51,723 bases of DNA from a candidate division KSB1 bacterium. Its GTDB lineage: Bacteria > Zhuqueibacterota > Zhuqueibacteria > Residuimicrobiales > Krinioviventaceae. The stretch is taken from assembly GCA_034505495.1 (NCBI GenBank), contig JAPDQV010000011.1:33747-85469 (forward strand). Reading direction: 5' to 3'. The notes below the pieces were generated by a model. That model saw nothing but the letters and a program-made list of their open reading frames with translations, did no database searches and was not told the origin of the DNA. The translations under genes were made by a program, and so were the position numbers. This document shows, piece after piece, positions 30,661-39,244 of the stretch (the first letter of the stretch is position 1; each line of letters begins with the position of its first letter).

Positions 30661-32252
30661 ACGGACCGGCGATTTTGCTGCTGGGGGCGCTTTTGGCATC
30701 GCGTGCCGAGTTTGCAGACATTACTCTCGCCTTCGAACGGGCGGCAACAATTTGGGCGTCCTTGTCGACGCTTTCGGGTTCTGACGTCAGTGCTTTACCG
30801 CTCAATCGTGCAGCCGTCATTTTCCCTGATTATACCGATATCGTCATTCCGCCCAATATCGCACCGCTCAATTTCATGTTCCAGGAAAAAGGAGAGCGGT
30901 ATCGAGTGCGGCTGATCGGCGGAAGGAGCAAGTGGACTGTCTCTTCGCGCAGCGGAAAAATGCAATTTTCTCTCGGAAAATGGCGTCGTTTTCTGAGAAA
31001 AAATCGCGGCGCCGCAGTAAAAGTGGAATTGTTTATCCGGCGTGACGGCAAATGGTTTGCATATTCCCCGACAGAGTGGAGAATAGCCGAAGAGCCGATC
31101 GATGAAGGTTTGGTCTACCGCATCATCGATCCGGCATACCATCTATGGTCTGAGATGGGCATTTATCAGCGTAATCTCACCAATTTTGACGAAAAGCTGA
31201 TCATGACCAATCGAACGGTCAAAAATGCTTGTCTCAATTGCCACTCTTTTTGCGCCGGCGACCCGAACAAATTCATGTTTCATCTGCGCGGGGGCCCCGG
31301 CACGGCGCTCATTTTGGCTGTCGACGGTCAGTACCAAACCATCGACACGCGCACCGAGCTCAATTCGTCGCCGGGGGCTTATCGCTGCTGGCATCCGAAC
31401 GGCCGCTATATCGCCTTCAGCGTCAATAAAGTGGCGCAGTTTTTCCATGCCGTTGGAGAAAATCGCGATGTGTACGATTCCGCCTCGGATCTAATTCTTT
31501 ACGACATCGCGACCAATATCGTCAGCACTTGCCCGCAGATCGCCGATCCGAATGAAATGGAGACCTACCCCATGTGGACGCCTGACGGGCGCACGCTCTA
31601 CTTTTGCTCCGCTCCACAGGCAGACTTTTCCGATGAACTCAATCTGCCTTACGACAAGATCCTCTACAGTCTGAAGCGCATCTCTTTCGATCCGGATCAG
31701 GAAGCGTGGGGGACAGTGGAAACGGTGATCGATGCTAAAAAATTCGGGAAAAGTATTACGCATCCGTCGGTTTCTCCGGACGGACGTTTTCTGCTTTTCA
31801 GCGCCAGCGGCTACGGCAATTTTACCATTTACAAACGCGACAGTGATCTCTATATGATGGACCTGAAATCAGGCGAATGGGGATTGCTGCCGGTCAATTC
31901 GGATCAGGTCGACAGTTACCATTCCTGGTCGAGCAACAGCCGTTGGTTTGTGTTCAGCAGCAAGCGGCATAATTTGGTCACTGCAAGGCCTTATTTCGTT
32001 CATGTCGATGAAAAAGGCGGCGTCAGCAAGCCTTTTATCATGCCGCAAAAGGATCCCGAATTCTATTTGAATTTTATCAAAACCTATAATGTACCAGAAT
32101 TGGTTAAAAAGCGCGTCCCCTATCGGCCGCAAAAGCTGACCCAGGCCGCTTACCGCAAGGCGGAAAAGGCCAAGGCCAAGTCCGGTATAAAGTCTACCGA
32201 GCGATCCGCCGAGCCTGAAACCACACCTTGGCCCTGGCAGCCGACGCAATAA
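30657..32252 (+). CDS. Exported PD40/TolB-like propeller with CxxCH motif, copy 1
   Basis: The 531-residue protein has a hydrophobic signal-like N-terminus (residues 1-18). A domain of about 110 residues contains PPNIAPLNF; then EEPIDEGLVYRIIDPAYHLW leads into CLNCHSFC (Cys192, Cys195, His196, extra Cys199). The rest is made of WD40/PD40-like blades (HPNGRYIAFSVN, TPDGRTLYFCSA, SPDGRFLLFSA, SSNSRWFVFSSKR). CxxCH is the covalent haem-c attachment motif, so it may be a monohaem periplasmic cytochrome on a beta-propeller, although the extra Cys three residues later could indicate another metal site. GGAGGAG precedes the ATG. It is coupled to the DUF6057 membrane protein. No function is established. 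Confidence 0.75.
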   Translation: MNGPAILLLGALLASRAEFADITLAFERAATIWASLSTLSGSDVSALPLNRAAVIFPDYTDIVIPPNIAPLNFMFQEKGERYRVRLIGGRSKWTVSSRSGKMQFSLGKWRRFLRKNRGAAVKVELFIRRDGKWFAYSPTEWRIAEEPIDEGLVYRIIDPAYHLWSEMGIYQRNLTNFDEKLIMTNRTVKNACLNCHSFCAGDPNKFMFHLRGGPGTALILAVDGQYQTIDTRTELNSSPGAYRCWHPNGRYIAFSVNKVAQFFHAVGENRDVYDSASDLILYDIATNIVSTCPQIADPNEMETYPMWTPDGRTLYFCSAPQADFSDELNLPYDKILYSLKRISFDPDQEAWGTVETVIDAKKFGKSITHPSVSPDGRFLLFSASGYGNFTIYKRDSDLYMMDLKSGEWGLLPVNSDQVDSYHSWSSNSRWFVFSSKRHNLVTARPYFVHVDEKGGVSKPFIMPQKDPEFYLNFIKTYNVPELVKKRVPYRPQKLTQAAYRKAEKAKAKSGIKSTERSAEPETTPWPWQPTQ

Positions 32253-32254
32253 GC

Positions 32255-32282
32255 TTGTGATTTCGAGATATTCTTTTAAATT
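32255..32282 (+). promoter_or_regulatory. Weak internal promoter candidate before module copy 2
   Basis: TTGTGA (32255-32260), a 16-bp spacer and TAAATT (32277-32282) lie in the 75-bp gap before the second DUF6057 gene. If real, it would allow the second module to be expressed apart from the ATP synthase. The match is modest. Confidence 0.3.
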
Positions 32283-32327
32283 CTATTGCTTTTTGCGGGC
32301 ATTGATTAAAGCAACGAGAGCGAGCAC

Positions 32328-34145
32328 ATGAATCGGCGACCTCAAAACAGCGAAAGGACGACCGAAAAGCCTCCCGAGAGGGTCAAACGGGAAGCCGTGT
32401 GGACAATCGTTTGGTATGCATCGTTGCTGATTTTCCTCTTTTTCTATTTTTGGCAGATCATTCGGCCGGAACTCTATTTTACCGCCCAAGAACCGGTCTT
32501 TTATCTGGATCGATATTTTTTAAAGAACTATTTTGCTTATCCCGGCGGCTTCCTTGACGGTTTTTCAGCGTTTCTCGGCAGTCTTTGCTACCAGCCGCTG
32601 CTCGGCGCTTTGTCGCTTTCGCTCCTTCTCACTGTCACGGCAGCGCTGTTCGGCGTTTATCTCCGCGCGATCGTTCCGGCAACACCGCGGTTTCTTGCTT
32701 CATTGGTGCTCATTCCTCTGCTGATGCTTTTCAGCAATTATGCCTTTCCGCCGCTTGTTCCGGCTGCCGTGATGATTGCAATGGCCGCAGCAGCTGCTCA
32801 CACCAGGATCAAAACGAACCTCGGGCGATTCCTCTTCTCCCTCCTTGTCGGAACGGTTCTTTACTATGCGGCCGGAACCGCTCTCTATCTTTACGCTTTG
32901 GCAACCGCCGTCTTTGAAGTCACGCGCAAAAACGTTTGGCCGATCTTGAGCCTTGCCGTGTTATGCTTTCTGCTCCCGCTTGCTGCCGGCACACGGCTGT
33001 TCACAATTTCTCCCCATTTTGCTTTCACATTTCCGTTGCTTCAATATGATGAAGAGCACGCTGTTCCCTACCTGCTTTATATAACCTGGGCGATCGCCCT
33101 TTTTGTCGCCGTAGCCGGAAAACGCGTTTGGGACAAGAAAATCTTTATCAAGCCGTTTTCGCAAATTATACAGCTTTTAATTTTCCTTGCGGCGCTCAGC
33201 GCCACTGCATTTGCCGCTTTTCGCCCCGATGATCGGCAGTTTTGGCAGTTTTCTTATTTCAGCCGCATGGGCCAATGGGAAAAAATATTAAAACTGTGCG
33301 AAAAGCCGTACCTCAAGAACCAGCAGATCATGTTGGAGATCAATCGGGCGTTGGCGCAGCTGGGTCGTTTGGGCGATCGCATGTTCTACTACCGTCAACC
33401 GTTCGGCCGCGAGGGATTGTTCGTGCTTCATGACCAGGATGTATCGACGCTTTTGATCCGCAGCGATGTCTATTTCGACCTCGGTCATTACAACGCCGCA
33501 CGTCAATGGGCGCACGAAGCCGCTTCGGTCCGCGGCGAAACTATCTGGAACACTCAACGCCTTGCGCTTTGCTATTTGATTCTCGGCCAAAACTCGGCGG
33601 CGGAACTCTATTTTCGCAGGTTGGAAAAATCGCTTTTTCATCGCGGCTGGGCGAAACGCTATCGGCCGTATTGGCAAGGGGAAAAGAGTCTCTTGAGCGA
33701 TCGCGAATTGGCCGCAGCCGTTTCCAATAGGGTCAGCCAGGACTTTATCACCCTTGTTCTCTATCCGGAACGGGATTTTCCTCACCTTCTGCGGCAGAAT
33801 CCGCGGAATCGGACCGCTTTGGATTACATGCTTGCCGATTTACTTTTGTCAAAAAAGCTCAAGGCTTTTGTCGATGAGGTCATCTCCCGCAACCTCTTGA
33901 CGCGGCAAATGCCGCGTCATTATCAGGAAGCGCTGATTTTCTACGCGTCGCAGGTGCGGGATTTGCCGCCGCAGCTGCAGACCTTTAGACCCGATCGCGA
34001 GGTATTTAACGAGTTCGGAAAATTTCAGTCTCTGGCACGTCAGCATGCGGGCAACCTTAAAGCCGCTCAGGCAGAGTTCGAAAAGCAATTCGGGCACACT
34101 TACTGGTACTACCTCGTCTTTCATCCATTGGAAAAAGAATCCTAA
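32328..34145 (+). CDS. DUF6057-like polytopic membrane protein, copy 2
   Basis: This 605-residue paralogue of the membrane protein encoded at 28819-30660 has the same plan. A charged N-terminus precedes a first helix (LLIFLFFYFWQIIRPELYF); AYPGGFLDGFSAFLGSLCYQPLLG replaces the RPGGLLEYL block. About nine or ten membrane segments are followed by a TPR-like soluble half with matching landmarks (WEKILKLCEKPYLKNQQIML, DLGHYNAARQWAHEA, GHTYWYYLVFHP at the end, compared with GNTFWYYQMYVL in copy 1). Divergence is strong outside these landmarks, so the duplication is old. The partner propeller gene begins 15 bp downstream. The function is unknown. Confidence 0.77.
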   Translation: MNRRPQNSERTTEKPPERVKREAVWTIVWYASLLIFLFFYFWQIIRPELYFTAQEPVFYLDRYFLKNYFAYPGGFLDGFSAFLGSLCYQPLLGALSLSLLLTVTAALFGVYLRAIVPATPRFLASLVLIPLLMLFSNYAFPPLVPAAVMIAMAAAAAHTRIKTNLGRFLFSLLVGTVLYYAAGTALYLYALATAVFEVTRKNVWPILSLAVLCFLLPLAAGTRLFTISPHFAFTFPLLQYDEEHAVPYLLYITWAIALFVAVAGKRVWDKKIFIKPFSQIIQLLIFLAALSATAFAAFRPDDRQFWQFSYFSRMGQWEKILKLCEKPYLKNQQIMLEINRALAQLGRLGDRMFYYRQPFGREGLFVLHDQDVSTLLIRSDVYFDLGHYNAARQWAHEAASVRGETIWNTQRLALCYLILGQNSAAELYFRRLEKSLFHRGWAKRYRPYWQGEKSLLSDRELAAAVSNRVSQDFITLVLYPERDFPHLLRQNPRNRTALDYMLADLLLSKKLKAFVDEVISRNLLTRQMPRHYQEALIFYASQVRDLPPQLQTFRPDREVFNEFGKFQSLARQHAGNLKAAQAEFEKQFGHTYWYYLVFHPLEKES

Positions 34146-34160
34146 GACGGGGAGAAAGCA

Positions 34161-35729
34161 ATGAAAAGACATTGTAAATATATCGTCATCGCTGCCGTAT
34201 CGATCACGGCCGCGTTCTCTTCCTGCCGTACGGCCGCTTTTTCGGCGAAAGGCGGAATTGCGGTCGATCGTCCGGCGCGCATCGATCCCGATTATGCCGA
34301 TATCCTCATCCCGCCGAACATGGCGCCGCTGAATTTCCGCGTCAAGGAAGCGGGCGATGCGGCGGCGGTCATCGTCCGCGCACCAAGCGGCGAAGAGCTG
34401 CGCGTCACCTCCCGTGACGGCAGGATCCTGTTTCCGCTAAAGAAATGGAAGCGGATGTTGGCCGCAAATCGCGGAAAGGAGTTGATTTTCGAGGTTTTCG
34501 TACGCGAAAACGGCCGCTGGAAGAGCTATCAGCCGATTCGCAACCGCGTGGCCGAGGAGCCGATCGACGCCTATCTGGTCTATCGGTTGATCAATCCCGC
34601 TTACAAATACTGGAACAAAATGGGCCTCTATCAGCGGAATCTCGAAACGTTCGAGGAGAAGCCCATCCTGATCAACCGCATAACCGACGGCAACTGTATG
34701 AACTGCCACAATTTTTGCGCAAATGATCCGCACAAGATGGTCTTTCACATGCGTACCGGCACGGCGGGCGGCACGTATATCTTTACCGATAATCGCTGGC
34801 GTAAAGTCAGCCTCAAAACGTCGTTCAACAAAGGCGGCGCCTACCCTTCTTGGCATCCTAACGGCAGAACGATTGCTTTTTCGGTCAACGATTTGACTAT
34901 GTTCTATCATGCTGTCGGCGATCCGCGCGACGTCCTCGATCGAAACTCTGATCTCGTGGTTTATCATATCGACAAAAACATGATCTCCGCCGCGCCGCAA
35001 ATTGCCGACGAATACCGCATGGAGACTTTTCCCGCCTGGTCCGCAGACGGTAAAAAGCTCTATTTCTGCTCGGCGCGCGCCTTTGAATCCTACCTCGATG
35101 AAACCGGCGACCTGAGGTGGAACGAAATTCGCTATAATTTGATGCGCGTTGCGTACGATGCGGACCGTGATGAGTGGGGTGAGCTCGAAACCGTCATCGA
35201 TGCGGAAAAGATGGGCAAGAGCGTCATCATCCCCAGGCCTTCGCCGGATGGCAAATATGTGATGTTCTGCTTGTCCGATTACGGCAGCTTTCCCATTTAT
35301 CATCGGCAAAGCGATCTATATCTGTACGAAGAGGCTACCGGCCGGATCTATCCGCTGCCGATCAACAGCGATGAGACGGACAGCTTTCACAGCTGGTCGA
35401 GCAACAGCCGTTGGTTCGTCTTTACCAGCAAGCGGTACGATACACTGTTGGGCAAGCCCTATTTTGCACACATCGATGCCGCAGGCAATATCTCCAAACC
35501 GTTCGTTCTGCCGCAGCGTGATCCCGATTTTTATAAGCATTTCATCATCAATTACAATGTTCCGGAGTTAGCCAAGGGCGAGGTGCAGCAGCGGCTGCAC
35601 GATCTGCGCCGTGTCGCTTACGGCAAGGAACTGATTCAAGCGACGCTCGATCCCCGTGTCGACGCTCGAAGACAAAGCAAGGGCAGCGATCCGGAAGCGA
35701 TGTACAACCAAGCCAAAAAGAGAAAATAA
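34161..35729 (+). CDS. PD40/TolB-like propeller lipoprotein with CxxCH motif, copy 2
   Basis: This 522-residue paralogue of the 30657-32252 product begins with a lipoprotein-type signal (lipobox AFSSC, Cys22), so it is probably lipid-anchored. It keeps PPNMAPLNF (about 51-59), EEPIDAYLVYRLINPAYKYW and the motif CMNCHNFC (Cys179, Cys182, His183, Cys186). The propeller blades carry HPNGRTIAFSVN, SADGKKLYFCSA, SPDGKYVMFCLS and SSNSRWFVFTSKR. The conservation of CxNCHxFC and the histidine-rich segment just after it between diverged copies argues for a metal or haem site that matters. GGGGAGAAAG precedes the ATG. Confidence 0.77.
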   Translation: MKRHCKYIVIAAVSITAAFSSCRTAAFSAKGGIAVDRPARIDPDYADILIPPNMAPLNFRVKEAGDAAAVIVRAPSGEELRVTSRDGRILFPLKKWKRMLAANRGKELIFEVFVRENGRWKSYQPIRNRVAEEPIDAYLVYRLINPAYKYWNKMGLYQRNLETFEEKPILINRITDGNCMNCHNFCANDPHKMVFHMRTGTAGGTYIFTDNRWRKVSLKTSFNKGGAYPSWHPNGRTIAFSVNDLTMFYHAVGDPRDVLDRNSDLVVYHIDKNMISAAPQIADEYRMETFPAWSADGKKLYFCSARAFESYLDETGDLRWNEIRYNLMRVAYDADRDEWGELETVIDAEKMGKSVIIPRPSPDGKYVMFCLSDYGSFPIYHRQSDLYLYEEATGRIYPLPINSDETDSFHSWSSNSRWFVFTSKRYDTLLGKPYFAHIDAAGNISKPFVLPQRDPDFYKHFIINYNVPELAKGEVQQRLHDLRRVAYGKELIQATLDPRVDARRQSKGSDPEAMYNQAKKRK

Positions 35730-35764
35730 CCCAAACGCCGTCAACGGATGCAGGAGCTGAATGA

Positions 35765-36931
35765 ATGACTGAACGCTATGAGGAGCAGGGGAACGGCTTT
35801 AAAGTTTACATCACGATTATCGGCGGAAATCAAGCGTATATTACCGCTTCGGTAACTTTACCCCATCGAACTGCCGAAATTGCCGCCGGCATTTATCAGA
35901 CAATATACTCGGTATTGGAAAAGTATCGCCTGCAGATTGTGCACGAACGCATCTTTGGCGATTTGTCCAGTTACGAGCAAATTATCGAGGCGCGCAACCG
36001 CGCGTTTGCCCGTTTTGGGGAAAGCCTTCCCTTTACTTACATCCAAGGCAAGCCGGTGATCGACTCGGGCTTGGCCGGCGTGCAGATTCGTGCTTTTCGT
36101 CCCGAGCGGCCGGACGACGGCATTTGGGTGATTCGCTACGACGGTCGCGCCGTCGGCCGCAAGTGGCGCCGATCCGGAGCGGAGTTTTTGATGCTGCAAA
36201 ACATCTACGGCAATCCGCAAATCGCCGACCGTTACCATCAAGCCTGCGACATGTTCGATCAGGCGCAGGCCGTGCTGCAGAGCGAAGGGTTGAGTTTCAA
36301 GAACGTTCTGCGTACCTGGATCTATCTTTCCAAGATTCTCGAATGGTACGGTGAATTCAATCGCGCCCGCAATGCGCGCTTTACAGAATATGGGCTTTTA
36401 GGGCTATCGGAAAAAGAGAACACCGAAGCGGAGCGTATCTATTTGCCTGCCAGCACGGGTATCCTGGGCGAAAATCCGGCCGGAGCGGCAGGAGCTATGG
36501 ATGCCTTTGCCGTTCGGCCGGGCGGCGCCGGTCTGCAGATCAGCCACACCACCGGCGTACAGCAAAAGTCCCCCTACCGTTACGGCTCCGCCTTTTCGCG
36601 CGCCATGACGCTGCGCGAGCCGGACGTAAAGCACATACTGCTTTCCGGAACCGCATCGATCGACGAGCACGGCAAGACGGTGTTTATCGGCGACGTCGAA
36701 GCGCAAATTCGCAAAACATTTTCCGTCGTCGAAGCGTTGATTCGACACGAGGGCGCATCTTTACACGACGTTCATGAGGCAACGGTTTTCTTCAAGTGTC
36801 CCCAGGATTTCAGGTATTTCCCCAAAATCGCGCGCGAATTCGGCGTTGCCGACCTGCCGGCGGTTTATATTGTGGCCGATGTCTGCCGCGATGATCTTCT
36901 ATTCGAATTAGATGCAGCTATTGCCGTATGA
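35765..36931 (+). CDS. Rid-family / chorismatase-like protein (FkbO/Hyg5 fold)
   Basis: The 388-residue protein looks like two fused RidA-type domains, the architecture of the chorismatases FkbO/Hyg5. The N-terminal half (about 10-150) includes YEQIIEARNRAFARFGESLPF. The C-terminal half (about 160-385) includes NVLRTWIYLSKILEWYGEFN, then ARFTEYGLLG, LPASTGILGENPAGA, ILLSGTASIDEHGKTVFIGD and VHEATVFFKCPQDF. The last stretch resembles the RidA active-site region. Whether it cleaves chorismate, deaminates imines or does neither cannot be decided from sequence alone. It is the last gene of the long plus-strand run, 35 bp after the propeller gene with AGGAG before the ATG, and it ends directly at a strong terminator. 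Confidence 0.72.
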   Translation: MTERYEEQGNGFKVYITIIGGNQAYITASVTLPHRTAEIAAGIYQTIYSVLEKYRLQIVHERIFGDLSSYEQIIEARNRAFARFGESLPFTYIQGKPVIDSGLAGVQIRAFRPERPDDGIWVIRYDGRAVGRKWRRSGAEFLMLQNIYGNPQIADRYHQACDMFDQAQAVLQSEGLSFKNVLRTWIYLSKILEWYGEFNRARNARFTEYGLLGLSEKENTEAERIYLPASTGILGENPAGAAGAMDAFAVRPGGAGLQISHTTGVQQKSPYRYGSAFSRAMTLREPDVKHILLSGTASIDEHGKTVFIGDVEAQIRKTFSVVEALIRHEGASLHDVHEATVFFKCPQDFRYFPKIAREFGVADLPAVYIVADVCRDDLLFELDAAIAV

Positions 36932-36936
36932 AAATC

Positions 36937-36969
36937 AAAAAGCCCCGCTCAAATGCAGCGGGGCTTTTT
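36937..36969. terminator. Bidirectional Rho-independent terminator
   Basis: A perfect 13-bp inverted repeat (AAAAAGCCCCGCT / AGCGGGGCTTTTT) with a 7-nt loop sits six bases after the stop of the Rid-like gene and four before the 3' end of the sigma factor gene. The A-tract/T-tract symmetry lets it serve both convergent transcripts. Confidence 0.95.
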
Positions 36970-36972
36970 GAT

Positions 36973-37665
36973 TTATTCCTTTTTGCGCCTGATGTAACCT
37001 TCTCGGCGCGCATATTTTTCGAGAATGCGCTGCAGCATTCGACGGCCGCGGAAAAGCCTGCTCATGACCGTACCGCTCGGCCGACCGATGATCTGGGCTA
37101 TTTCCTTGTACGAAAACCCTTCTACATCCGCCAGCAGTACGACCATGCGGAAATCATCCGAGAGCTGCGAGAGGGCAGCCGTAATCTCGTCGTCAAACAG
37201 CTCCTTGTATTTGCTTTCATCAAAACCGTTCCATTCAAGCTGCTCTTCGCCTTCTTCCTCGATTTCCAGGCCGTAAGCTACTTTGTCCAATTGTACCTGC
37301 TGCGGGGTACGCACTTTTTTGCGGTACTTGTTGATAAAGGTGTTGGTCAGGATTTTAAAAATCCACGCCTTAAAGTTGGTGCCCTTTTGAAACTTGTCGA
37401 AAAAGCGATAGGCGCGGAAGTAGGTATCCTGTACCAAATCCTCCGCTTCCTGCGTGTTGCGGGTGTACCGCAAAGCGGTGCTGTAGAGTGAATCCATGTA
37501 CTGAAACGCAATGGCTTCGAACTCTTGCAGCTTTTCCGCATCCTGCAGGGATACAGAAGTCTCATCCGGCATTCTGTTCTCTTCCGGCATGAGCGATTTT
37601 TGTCTGTCGTCCGTCAATAGCGAAAGATAAAAGGCTCGTAAAAGTTTGGCACCAAGCGAATTCAT
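36973..37665 (-). CDS. ECF-type RNA polymerase sigma factor
   Basis: This sigma-70 family ECF factor has up to 230 residues. Region 2 is clear (YSTALRYTRNTQEAEDLVQDTYFRAYRFF, promoter-melting segment TNFKAWIFKILTNTFINKYRK), and region 4 carries the helix-turn-helix (ADVEGFSYKEIAQIIGRPSGTVMSRLFRGRR). The start is unsure: ATG 37665 shares a base with the ferritin stop (TGATG), while ATG 37572, preceded by GGAAGAG, gives a family-like length. No anti-sigma gene is next to it; ferritin is its only partner. It may respond to redox or iron state, by inference from that coupling. Confidence 0.9.
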   Translation of the reverse strand: MNSLGAKLLRAFYLSLLTDDRQKSLMPEENRMPDETSVSLQDAEKLQEFEAIAFQYMDSLYSTALRYTRNTQEAEDLVQDTYFRAYRFFDKFQKGTNFKAWIFKILTNTFINKYRKKVRTPQQVQLDKVAYGLEIEEEGEEQLEWNGFDESKYKELFDDEITAALSQLSDDFRMVVLLADVEGFSYKEIAQIIGRPSGTVMSRLFRGRRMLQRILEKYARREGYIRRKKE

Positions 37666-38153
37666 CACGATCGTTGGCCGAGCTGGGCATCGAGCATCAG
37701 CAGAGCCTGGCCCTGGCCGCCGCTCAACTTGAATTTGCTGACGATGCCGTCAAAAGTCGCTTCTTCCTCGACCTGCTCCGAAACGAACCAATCGAGAAAC
37801 GCCTTGGAGGCATAGTCGTTTTCCTGCAACGCCAACGTCATCAGATCGTGAATGCTCTTGGTGACGGTTTTTTCGTGTTCCAATCCCAGCTCAAAAATCT
37901 GTTGGGCGCTGGAAAAATCGGTGCGCGGCTTGGCAATGGCTTCCAATGTCACCCGCGCGCCTTGCTCATTCAAATAAGAGTAAATTTTCATGGCATGGCC
38001 TACCTCTTCCTGCGCTTGATGCTTTAAAAAATTGGCCATGCCTTCGAGATTTTGATGATCTAAAAATGTCGCCATCGAAAGATAGTAATAAGCCGAATAG
38101 AGCTCTTTGTTAATTTGCTCGTTCAGCGCTTTGCTCATTTTTTCTGAAATCAT
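37665..38153 (-). CDS. ftnA: Non-haem ferritin
   Basis: This 162-residue four-helix-bundle iron-storage protein has the ferroxidase ligands in place: NKELYSAYYYLSMA with Glu17, EEVGHAMKIY with Glu50 and His53, and later glutamates including the QVEEEATFD segment. The length and the absence of the haem-binding Met of bacterioferritin place it in the FtnA class. It oxidises Fe(II) and stores ferric mineral in the cytosol. The gene is coupled by TGATG to the ECF sigma gene. It has its own promoter candidate at 38270-38298 with a leader of about 110 nt. Confidence 0.95.
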   Translation of the reverse strand: MISEKMSKALNEQINKELYSAYYYLSMATFLDHQNLEGMANFLKHQAQEEVGHAMKIYSYLNEQGARVTLEAIAKPRTDFSSAQQIFELGLEHEKTVTKSIHDLMTLALQENDYASKAFLDWFVSEQVEEEATFDGIVSKFKLSGGQGQALLMLDAQLGQRS

Positions 38154-38269
38154 GGTGAAAGACTCCCTTTTTATTGGTGATTGTCACTTTGATGCAAAAA
38201 TGTCGTTCGAGATTCATGGAAAATTCGAGTGATTTTACGCCCGCCCTTTCCCTCTCTATCCCGAAAATG

Positions 38270-38298
38270 AGTATAAGAAAAATGTCTATAGAATCCAA
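38270..38298 (-). promoter_or_regulatory. Candidate promoter of ferritin-sigma operon
   Basis: On the minus strand, a -35 TTGGAT (38298-38293), a 17-bp spacer and a -10 TATACT (38275-38270) form a good sigma-70-type promoter. Transcription would start near 38263, leaving a leader of about 110 nt before the ferritin ATG. I saw no clear Fur or PerR palindrome over it. Confidence 0.5.
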
Positions 38299-38405
38299 AC
38301 AATTTTTCACAACCCAATCACCTCGGGGAGAATAAGGTTGATGAATCATCGAATACTTAGTCTCGGAAACGTAATACAGGTCTATTGGCAAGACGGCGGC
38401 AGGCT

Positions 38406-39218
38406 TTAATAACTCTGCTCCTGCAGAACATGGCCGCTGAAATCGATGGTCACGGCCCGAATTGGAATCTTGCGCCGACATTGTGACGCGGCAAAGCGCG
38501 CCAGACGCAACAGGCCGCTGCAGCAGGGTACCTGCATCATCAACACCATCAGGCTTTCGATTTGGGCTTCATCAATGAGAGCCTTGATTTTTTCCACATA
38601 AATTTCCTGCCCTTCGTCTAATTTGGGGCAGGCGATTGCCAAAGATCTGCCTGCCAACCAGCGAGGGTGAAAATCTCCGGCGGTAAAAGCCGTGCAGTCG
38701 GCCGCAAGCAGGACGCCTTTGTTGCGATAATGCGGCGCTGAAGGCGCGATCAAATGCAGTTGGATCGGCCAATGGGTGAGGGCAGAAGGCTGATCAGCTT
38801 CTTTCTGCATGTCGGACTTTTCGAAATAAAAACTGCGGCTGCCTGGGCAGCCCTGATGCGGTTTGCCTGCCGGCTCAGCGCTTTCCGGCTTTTTCAGGAA
38901 ACGATACGCTTCATCGTAACGGTCAGTTCGACCGTGATCCAATAAATGGTTGAGGTGCTCCGCCTCGGTATTCTCATCATGGTCGAGGGTATTCTGCTCC
39001 ACTGCGGCTTTGTCAAACGGCATTGCCTCGCGTTCCGTAATGCGTATGGCGCGTTCCGGACAATGGCCGAGACAAGCGCCGAGGCCGTCGCACAAGCGGT
39101 CTTCCCGCAGTCGTGCCTTGCCGCCAATGATCTCTATGGCGCCTTCAGGACATGCCGGTATACACAGGCCGCAACCGGTGCATTTGGATTCGTCGATTTC
39201 GATGATTTGTCTTTTCAT
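38406..39218 (-). CDS. Dicluster 4Fe-4S ferredoxin (FrdX-like)
   Basis: The 270-residue protein begins with a bacterial-type ferredoxin: cluster one CTGCGLCIPAC (Cys13, 16, 19, 23) and a modified second site CDGLGACLGHCPE (Cys43, 49, 53). The longer C-terminal part (about 145-270) includes LLAADCTAFTAGDFHPRWLAGR, LAIACPKLDEGQ and MMQVPCCSGL, with further conserved cysteines. This architecture matches the FrdX-type ferredoxin found with hydroxylamine reductase (hcp) in HcpR regulons. It probably passes electrons in nitrosative-stress defence or another anaerobic reduction. AAGGAG precedes the ATG. It is divergent from a Crp/Fnr regulator, with an FNR-like box between them. The hcp gene itself is not in the window. 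Confidence 0.83.
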   Translation of the reverse strand: MKRQIIEIDESKCTGCGLCIPACPEGAIEIIGGKARLREDRLCDGLGACLGHCPERAIRITEREAMPFDKAAVEQNTLDHDENTEAEHLNHLLDHGRTDRYDEAYRFLKKPESAEPAGKPHQGCPGSRSFYFEKSDMQKEADQPSALTHWPIQLHLIAPSAPHYRNKGVLLAADCTAFTAGDFHPRWLAGRSLAIACPKLDEGQEIYVEKIKALIDEAQIESLMVLMMQVPCCSGLLRLARFAASQCRRKIPIRAVTIDFSGHVLQEQSY

Positions 39219-39244
39219 TTTTGCATCTTCTCCTTATTTTCTAA

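Noticed and set aside
36928..37491. Plus-strand frame starting at the end of the Rid-like gene
   Set aside because: It runs straight through the terminator hairpin and lies antisense to the sigma factor gene.
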